Part shown: piece after piece, positions 57,801 to 64,000 of the stretch | Layout of the letters: the number at the start of each line of letters is the position of its first letter | Numbering within the stretch: position 1 is the first letter of the stretch | DNA from: Podaxis mareebaensis | Lineage: Eukaryota > Basidiomycota > Agaricomycetes > Agaricales > Agaricaceae | DNA: 64,000 bases | Direction: 5' to 3' | Assembly (NCBI GenBank): GCA_018524725.1 | Contig: JAEUWP010000178.1 | Coordinates: forward strand, 1-64,000 | Made by a program: the position numbers and the translations under genes | The notes under the pieces: generated by a model | The model's input: the letters and a program-made list of their open reading frames with translations, nothing else | Database searches by the model: none | Told to the model about the DNA's origin: nothing

Positions 57801-58038
57801 TTCGGTAAGGCCCTGTGTAGGTCCCTGCACTCGTGCTTCCAGCGCCTAGTCCAATGTGCCCGCGTATCGCAGTAGGCGAGTCTGCTCGTGAAGTTGTGGG
57901 ACTTGGGTTACTGTATATCGAACGTGGATTATTGTAGTTTTGCGACGTCGTGCGGAGACGCTGTAGGTTCGTATTGGACTGCCCGTTGGCTGAGGCGTGG
58001 TGCCTAGAGGGTGGTGGGAAAGACGTGTGCACGTCCAT
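54892..58038 (-). CDS. ALG6: Dolichyl pyrophosphate Man9GlcNAc2 alpha-1,3-glucosyltransferase
   Basis: Adds the first glucose to the lipid-linked oligosaccharide in the ER lumen for N-glycosylation. ATG at 58038 ([14 protein letters not shown]). A long disordered N-terminal extension continues through an intron (HQQQHHQ joined to [18 protein letters not shown]). The first membrane helix is [20 protein letters not shown], followed by the family signature [20 protein letters not shown] with the catalytic Asp, and [19 protein letters not shown]. Further helices: [84 protein letters not shown]. It ends with a Ser/Gly-rich tail, RTSSSSLLE. The roughly 250-residue N-terminal extension and the tail make it longer than yeast Alg6. 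Confidence 0.93.
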
Positions 58039-58192
58039 GGTGTGGTTGAGGTGAAATGAAGGTAAAGGAGTGGAGGGGTAGGTGATGTATTATGTGTGAG
58101 GATGAGATTGACGTTGCAGTTGCAGTTGTGTGCGACATCTGTTTGACCCGGTATTCATTCCGGCTATCTAACCACATATTCTACAACGGCAT

Positions 58193-59182
58193 CTAGTCTA
58201 CATCCTCGCCCTCTAGCACCTTTTCTCCGTCTTCAGAGAGCTTGACATTTTTCTAGTCGACTCTGCGTCAGAAGCGTCACATTGCACAGGATTATTTTAC
58301 TCACAGGATGCACCGATGACTTCCCAATATACTTCGTGTGGTCTAAGTGCAACTCATCAGCTTCCAAGTTCCTTGTGCGTACTCAACAGTCAACTTACAT
58401 CCATAAGCAACCAACTCCCCTTCCGCATTCATGAAATCTGTACGGGTATACGCCAACTGCTTCCCCATCCCAGTCAACGTCGTCTTCGCGTGCAGCACAT
58501 CCCCGACCCGTCCAGCAGGGCGCACGAAGGAAGTACCAATATCAGTAGAAACGCCTGTCATGTAGTGTCCCTTTGTAGCAACGGCCAAGGAGCCAAGGGT
58601 ATCAGTTAACGAGAGGACAAGCCCTCCATGAACTACGCAACAGGTTCTGTCAGTAGAGCCCCGAATCGGGCAGTAGAAGAGACGTACCGGTCTGTATGTT
58701 GCAAGGGTACAACAGCGTACGTTATATCTCCCCTTTAGTGTTTGGCTGTAGTCGTAAGAAACCGGCAGAACGCACCCCAACACGGTTTGCTAGGAGTTCG
58801 TACGTGCGACCATCAGAGCTCGATAGAACATCTTGCAGACAGATGAGCTTGGACTCACTGTTGTACTGTTCAACCTTTAGCGAAGTCTCCACATATCCAG
58901 GTGTAGCCTTGTGGATTTGCAGCTGTCCGAGGAGATTTGCTGAGTGTCAAGTGCCACCTTGTCCGCATGACTTACTTGCGGAAAGCACTGGGTATCATGG
59001 CCTGTAGTAAATGATGTGATCTATAACCTTATTCTCATCTGCCACACCATATGGCGTCAAGAGGATCGACGGACCTTTGTTGTCGAGAAAGTTCTTCCAG
59101 ACCTGCACAATAGTTGAACAAGAGTTGGCTTGGAAGGTTATCTGAGACATACGCGGCGCGTGAAACGAAGGCAAGCGGCCAT
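58193..59182 (-). CDS. Hotdog-fold acyl-CoA thioesterase (PaaI/ACOT13-like)
   Basis: Hydrolyses acyl-CoA thioesters. ATG at 59182 (MAACLRFTRR|VWKNFLDN), several short introns, then LGQLQIHKATPGYVETSLKV and the hotdog signature VVHGGLVLSLTDTLGSLAVA, where HGG and the Asp match the PaaI-type active site. Next TGVSTDIGTSFVRPAGRVGD and GKQLAYTRTDFMNAEGELVA. Small last exons are DHTKYIGKSSVHP and KNVKLSEDGEKVLEGEDVD, with TAG at 58193-58195. About 190 residues. The early exon joins near 58960-59100 are not certain. Cellular location unclear; the N-terminus is basic and might target mitochondria (inference). Confidence 0.85.
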
Positions 59183-59346
59183 GATGGATGTATCTAACGG
59201 AGGAATAAAAGAAAGATGGAGGTGAGGCACCAGTTAGAGTTGGGCAAGTTCTCCGAACATCGAGTGTGCCTGGGAACTTGATCCTTCACTCCTTTGTTAA
59301 TGTTTCTCCTTTTGCAGCCCATCTTCTGGACCACTGCTCAAAGCTC
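59183..59346. promoter_or_regulatory. Compact bidirectional promoter
   Basis: Only 164 bp separate the start codons of the thioesterase (minus) and the TPR/F-box gene (plus), so the two must share promoter DNA. No specific motif identified. Confidence 0.55.
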
Positions 59347-61184
59347 ATGGCTTGGAAACCCCATTTCGAACGAGGAATAACATTGTTTAAACAAGGCCAA
59401 CACGCAGAAGCCCTTAAGCAATTCAACGACGTAAGTTTGCTTTTATCTATATATCACTTCCACCAAATTCTAATACTGCTGCACAGGCACTCGCCAACGG
59501 AGGCGAAAATCAGTTCATCCTCTATGATTCGCGCGCAGCCGTCTACGAATGCCTAAATAACCCTAAAGATGCCCTACACGACGCGAAAACAACAATAAAA
59601 ATTGCGCCTCAAAGATGGCACGGCTACGCGCGTGCCGCCCGTCTCTTCATGAAAACACACAAATTTGACGCCTCAGCCAAAATGGTCGACCTTGCCCTCT
59701 CATATATACGACCGGAGGACCTAAAGCGCCGCGAGGAGCTGTTCAAATTGAAACAAGAGATTGCAAGTGCTCAAGAAGCAGTCGCTGCACGCGAACGAAG
59801 GATGCGAAATCATATGCTCAAGTTACCTCTGGAGATTTACGGCGAGATTTTTCAATTGGTTCTGGCGGAGGATCATACGCAGATTTTCACGCTCCTGCAT
59901 GTGTGTGCGCATTGGAGACAGATTGTTTGGGATGCACCTGGGCTTTGGCATACCCTCGTCCTTTCCAAGACACGCACTGATAAAAAGGCAGCGTTATGGC
60001 TCGAGAGGTCGAGGGGTCGCATTCGGGAGCTACACGTTCTTTCCGATTACAACTCAACGCAACTACTTGGGGGGCCTAGCTTTCTCTACAACATCGAATG
60101 GTCGCACCTACACGTCTGCAGAGTCCACCATCCCTATCTCCTCAAACACATCAACCCACATACAATGTTTCGGAACCTCGAGCATCTAGAAATCAATATG
60201 CAACGGGGTGAAGTCGACACCACGTTCTTCAGCCCATCCACAAACCTCAGGTCTCTCTCCATCCTTGAAACCGAACTCCAATTCGAACACCTCAACTCCC
60301 ACTACCCCTCTCTAACCTCCCTGCACCTCGCGCACTGTTTCCTCATGCTAGAAGTCCCCAACAACTTCATCACCATCCTCAATGCCAATCCCCAAATAGA
60401 AACCCTCCACCTCGAAAGTCTCGTTCCTACGCGCTACGGACCCATCCCACTAAACTCCTCAGACATCACAGACCCTCCTGACCTCAAAAACTTGACGACG
60501 TTCGAAGCTATCACGAATTCCTGGGCTTCGTTCATCCTCTTGCTCAACATCCCTGCGCTTCAGACACTACGCTTCGAGTTCCTATCACATTCAACTCTGA
60601 ATAACCACTTCACCCATTGGTTATCCACGAGCCCAAAGTTCCTGACAGAGCTCAGCTTGAAGAATACAACTGTGGACAAGGCGATCGTCATCGAGTTGGT
60701 GCGGGCTGTCCCTACAATCGAGGTCCTTGCACTCGTGGGGATGTATGACACGAGTAATGTGGTCGTTATTGCTCTCGTTGAAATGTCGGCACCTTTACGG
60801 GACGAGTCGAACTCGGAGGCTATGCGTCTTCCGTGTCTGTGTCCTCGACTCCGATATCTCGATGTTTCGGGTTGTCCAGACGTAGAGACATCGACTTTAC
60901 ATGCTCTGGTTAAACAACGCCTTGCGCTCTCCGCGGCCGAAGCGGAAGTCGAGGTAGAGAATGTTGATGGTGGTGGTGGTGGCGGCGGCGGTGGTGGTGG
61001 TGGTGGTGAATCAATTGCGACTTCCCCGAAGGTCGAAGTTAAAAAGTTGGAGGTGTTGAAGATGGATGGGTGTCAGAAGGTCGATGTCGCATGGTTGCCG
61101 TGGTTCAGGCAGCATGTGCGTGAGGTGAGTTGTATTTATGCTCCGTCGAAAAAGGGGAAGAGGGGTGTCGCGAGGAGGATGTGA
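59347..61184 (+). CDS. TPR - F-box - leucine-rich repeat protein (Dia2/Pof3 architecture)
   Basis: Probable substrate-recognition subunit of an SCF ubiquitin ligase. ATG at 59347 (MAWKPHFERGITLFKQGQHA). An intron (GTAAGTTT...GCACAG) joins KQFND to ALANGGENQF. Three TPR-like helical hairpins cover about residues 1-110 (GITLFKQGQHAEALKQF; AVYECLNNPKDALHDAKTTI; ARLFMKTHKFDASAKMVDLA). F-box at about 139-185: KLPLEIYGEIFQLVL...VCAHWRQIVWDAPGLWHT. The remainder is leucine-rich repeats (LEHLEINM, LRSLSILETELQ, LTSLHLAHCFL, RLRYLDVSGCPDV). A run of 13 Gly codons lies at about 60967-61008. About 590 residues. TPR plus F-box plus LRR is the order in yeast Dia2 and fission yeast Pof3, which act at replication forks; orthology is inference, since such proteins are also expanded in agaricomycetes. 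Confidence 0.82.
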
Positions 61185-61546
61185 GTGTTTTTTTTTTTGT
61201 TTTTGTTCGTGGCTTGGCTGCTCACACTTGGGATAGAAATGGTTTATAGTGTATGTGATATTCTGGGCTTTTATAGAAAGTTTCGTGGATATAGGATTTC
61301 TCCGCATTCGTATGACCCCAGTATCCCTTGTTTTCTGGAAATTGATACCCGCCGGCTCGTCTAGCGTGATAATGATTCCTCTTCTTTCGTATCGAATTCA
61401 AACTAACCAAGGTCCCCCCTACCTCCGATGTTGCTTGCGTAGTCGAAAAAAAAAAAACAAGCCAGTTATTTTCCCTTGTTAGGTAACTATTCAAGAACAG
61501 TGTGTGTAAATAAGGCTACAAATCACTGGGACGAGGAATCACCGTC
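61185..61546. other. Intergenic between convergent genes
   Basis: 3' flanks of the F-box gene and the first alpha/beta-barrel gene. Homopolymer T (61187-61200) and A (61446-61457) runs; nothing else. Confidence 0.4.
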
Positions 61547-62386
61547 CTAGTCCCTGCGAAGGCCATACTCCTTCACATGGGCATGGTTGACTTTGAAAGT
61601 CGCCAACTGGCCGATCTGCTCGACGTGGCCCTTGATGCCCTCTGGATCCTCGACACACTTGGTGTGATGCTACACAAAGACCATCAGCATTTCAGATCCA
61701 ATCACAGATCAAATGAAATTGAACCTCAACAGTGGTCCATCCACCAAGGAAGTAATAAGAACCAGCACTCTCCTTCGTTTCACCATAGGCAAATGGAGGG
61801 TGCTCCTTTGCTCGTGGAGCTCGATGGCAATGATCAATCATATCCACCATAACCTTCTCGAACGCGGCTTTCTTCTCCGCGTTGTCCTTTTCCTTGAGTT
61901 CGAGTGTGACGATCTCAGAGACGGGCGACGTCAAGGCGATCCGGGTGGTATCGCTAAAGGTAACGTGGCGCATCACGAAGTCCCCACCTATGACTGCGCC
62001 GAGCTTCTCGAGGACCTGTGGATAGAGTTGCTGGTCGTCCTGAAGGGCTTTGTGGTCCTCATAAGTGTCCCAGACTGTGTAAGGTGAGATGAAGGTATCA
62101 AGCGGAAGCAATTGGAGGATTTACCGAGAAGAAGCCATCTCTTGTTAGGTTCCTCGATACCGGTTCCTTCGTATAGGCTTTATTCATTGTCGAGTCCTCG
62201 ATCAGTTGGGGATCTCGGACAAGGAGTGAAGATCGATGGACTCGATCAGGAGATAACTCACTGTTGGAGACCCTTCTGATTTCGTATAAGCTCGTAAGCC
62301 GCATGGGAGAGGGTAGGGTCTTGAAGGAAGGCCTCTGAAGCTGTGAAGGTGCAGATTTCGACTACGGGTCCCTTGGATGTAGGCAT
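61547..62386 (-). CDS. Dimeric alpha/beta-barrel (ABM/Dabb-like) protein, copy 1
   Basis: ATG at 62386 (MPTSKGPVVEICTFTASEAF), then LQDPTLSHAAYELIRNQKG, introns, GIEEPNKRW, WDTYEDHKALQDDQQLYPQV, LTSPVSEIVTLELKEKDNAE, AFEKVMVDMIDHCHRAPRAK, SYYFLGGWTTVE and, after an intron, HHTKCVEDPEGIKGHVEQIG, ending EYGLRRD. It shows two ferredoxin-like halves: VVEICTF...W and IVTLELKE...GGWTTVE...H. This is the pattern of stress-response or antibiotic-biosynthesis-monooxygenase-like barrels. About 220 residues. Substrate unknown; many family members are small monooxygenases or binding proteins. It is next to a second gene of the same fold in the same orientation. Confidence 0.75.
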
Positions 62387-62864
62387 GATATTGTGGGTGG
62401 GCAGGTTGGGTTGGTTACCGTTAAATAGGAGGTCCGTTGGAAGGTGGATGCTCAGGGGTAAATATAGCTTTTGCGAATGATCACGTCGCTTGGATTAATC
62501 AAGACTTCCCTGGTACACGCTTGAGCATTTGCTTCGCATGGGAGATTCGATGTCATATCAGTTCTTGTGATGTGCTACATATGGTAAGGATGCCTGGTGA
62601 CAACAGGAGGGAGCCGAAATCACTGGAGAAATGACTGAAGGAGAAGGGACTTGGTCAGGATATGGATCGAATGATGCAAGGACTTGGGCAATGTATTAAC
62701 TCGTCGCTGAGTGGCGGTCATTTTGGGCTCCGCCAAGCAGGACCCTAATGTTTAATGTGGTGCATCTCTGCGGCTCACAAGGGCAGCTTTGTAATGACAT
62801 TTTCTTGGAAATGAATGCACAAGAGGTCCATGAGATGCGGCGCAGGTACATTGGACGCTTCGAG
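62387..62864. other. Intergenic between the two alpha/beta-barrel genes
   Basis: Promoter of copy 1 and 3' flank of copy 2; no gene seen. Confidence 0.4.
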
Positions 62865-63675
62865 TTACAGCCTTGGCTTCAGCTCATCCCCTCGGTTTTT
62901 GATAGCTTTCAGGGGAACATGTTGTACTTTCAGCTCCGAAAGCTCCATAAGCCGAGAAATTAGGGGGATCGTCTCCTTCCTTTCCAGCACGTCAGCATGA
63001 TCCTGGAGTAGATACAGTTCGAGGTGAGAAAGCACCAATGGCTTTGATAAACGGTTCCATCGCTCACAGCAACATTGTCCCACCCAGCGACGAGATAAAA
63101 AGTCTCGGGATTTTCCACGCATTTCCCGAGTGCGCACGGAGCGTGCTTTAGACTGAAGACCTGATCAATGCCGGTACGCATCTTCTTGAGAACAGTAAGT
63201 AATTCGTCTCGAGATTGGCCCTCCTTGAGGGTGAAGGAGGCGAACTCGGTAAAAGGGGCATTGAAGGCGTTAGTAAGGTCGACGTCAAAATAAATGTGCG
63301 GAGTGACGCGGGGGCCGGCCATGAAGGGCAACAAGGAGGGCAGGAGACTCGCATACTCAGGAGATCGACGGTACGCTGTATTGTGTTCAATGGATTCCCA
63401 ACCTGGCGACTAGATGAGTCAATATAGGGGAGACGTTGAAGCCGGAGACATTACCAATTGGAAGATAGACAGTCCTGTCGTCTTCTACCGCAAAGCCGTA
63501 GTGTACGCTGAGACAGAGAGGGCCGAGTTAGTTGAATGAGCGCGTACACCGAGTGGTCGGCGTACCTAACAACACCAGGAGCGGCTCCAAGCGCCTTAAG
63601 GATTGGGTCGCCACTCGAGCGATTGGCCAAGAACGCCTTGGATGCAGGAAAAGTGACGAGCTCCATGCAAGCCAT
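62865..63675 (-). CDS. Dimeric alpha/beta-barrel (ABM/Dabb-like) protein, copy 2
   Basis: ATG at 63675 (MACMELVTFPASKAFLANRS), then ILKALGAAPGVVR, intron, YYGFAVEDDRTVYLPIG, intron, WESIEHNTAYRRSPEYASLL, PRVTPHIYFDVDLTNAFNAP, FTEFASFTLKEGQSRDELLT, FYLVAGWDNVA and, after an intron, VLERKETIPLISRLMELSEL. Ends NRGDELKPRL with TAA at 62865-62867. It has the same two-half layout as the neighbour (MELVTF...WESIEH; FASFTLKEG...AGWDNVA) but is clearly diverged. About 215 residues. Probably an old tandem duplicate; enzymatic role unknown. Confidence 0.75.
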
Positions 63676-64000
63676 CTCTTGGGTCTACGTGGGAGGTGGA
63701 AGTAGGCTTAGGTGTATACTTAATTTTGCCGGCGAAAGATATCTTAGGGCTGATGCTGCCCACGGCGGCAACGCAGCTTCTGACCGTTGCCGGAAGTGGA
63801 TCACTTGTCACTATTGCTGTGTGTTCTTCTGTCGTCGCTAGAGCGTCATTGTCCTTCTGGATTCGTGTTGCTCCGCGTTGCGGTCTGATGTGGGTTTCCC
63901 ATAGACCGGAATGGCGATCTTAGGTAGGTAACATGGAGTGCGGACGTTGAGTATTGTCGGGAGAAAAGGACATTTCTCGCCGACGTCTGGCGCGGAGGGC
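63676..64000. other. Upstream region at window end
   Basis: Promoter side of the second alpha/beta-barrel gene, cut by the window edge. No further gene can be supported. Confidence 0.35.

Overview
The window looks like nuclear DNA of a filamentous basidiomycete, most likely an agaricomycete. Evidence: dense short introns (about 50-65 nt, GT-AG with a few GC-AG), typical fungal housekeeping genes on both strands, an expanded 7-transmembrane family, divergent septins, and agaricomycete-style Zn2Cys6 proteins. No bacterial, phage or CRISPR signal was seen. CDS spans below run from start codon to stop codon and include introns. Exons were joined by eye from splice signals and reading frame.

Layout. 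1-9.7 kb is a decayed transposon block: a broken hAT-type transposase, a ~0.6 kb repeat present twice, a long-inverted-repeat element inserted in the second copy, and a TA-flanked MITE nested in one arm of that element. CpG is strongly depleted here and recovers abruptly near 8.9-9.7 kb. 10.0-14.0 kb holds two tandem 7TM receptor-like genes (minus). 14.6-15.5 kb is an unrecognised Ser/Pro-rich ORF. 16.3-20.9 kb has THI4 (thiazole synthase) and chorismate mutase, transcribed divergently. 21.4-28.8 kb has two divergent septin GTPases in tandem (minus). The upstream one reads in frame, through a spliced intron, into a protein with two Zn2Cys6 clusters, which is the most unusual structure in the window.

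29.3-46.6 kb is a housekeeping stretch: dihydroxy-acid dehydratase (ILV3), RIO1 kinase, a small membrane protein, an unrecognised gene, a WD40-cyclophilin fusion (PPWD1 type), another unrecognised gene, and CDC37. 47.0-51.5 kb is a ~2.2 kb tandem duplication carrying two copies of an orphan gene. 52.1-61.2 kb holds the proteasome chaperone NAS2/PSMD9, TAM41, ALG6, a hotdog thioesterase and a TPR/F-box/LRR protein (Dia2/Pof3 architecture). 61.5-63.7 kb has two neighbouring dimeric alpha/beta-barrel (ABM/Dabb-like) genes.

Functionally the core genes cover branched-chain and aromatic amino acid synthesis, thiamine, ribosome maturation, splicing, kinase chaperoning, proteasome assembly, cardiolipin synthesis and N-glycosylation. 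They do not form an obvious gene cluster. The lineage-specific material is the 7TM pair, the septin pair, the orphan duplication and the transposon block.
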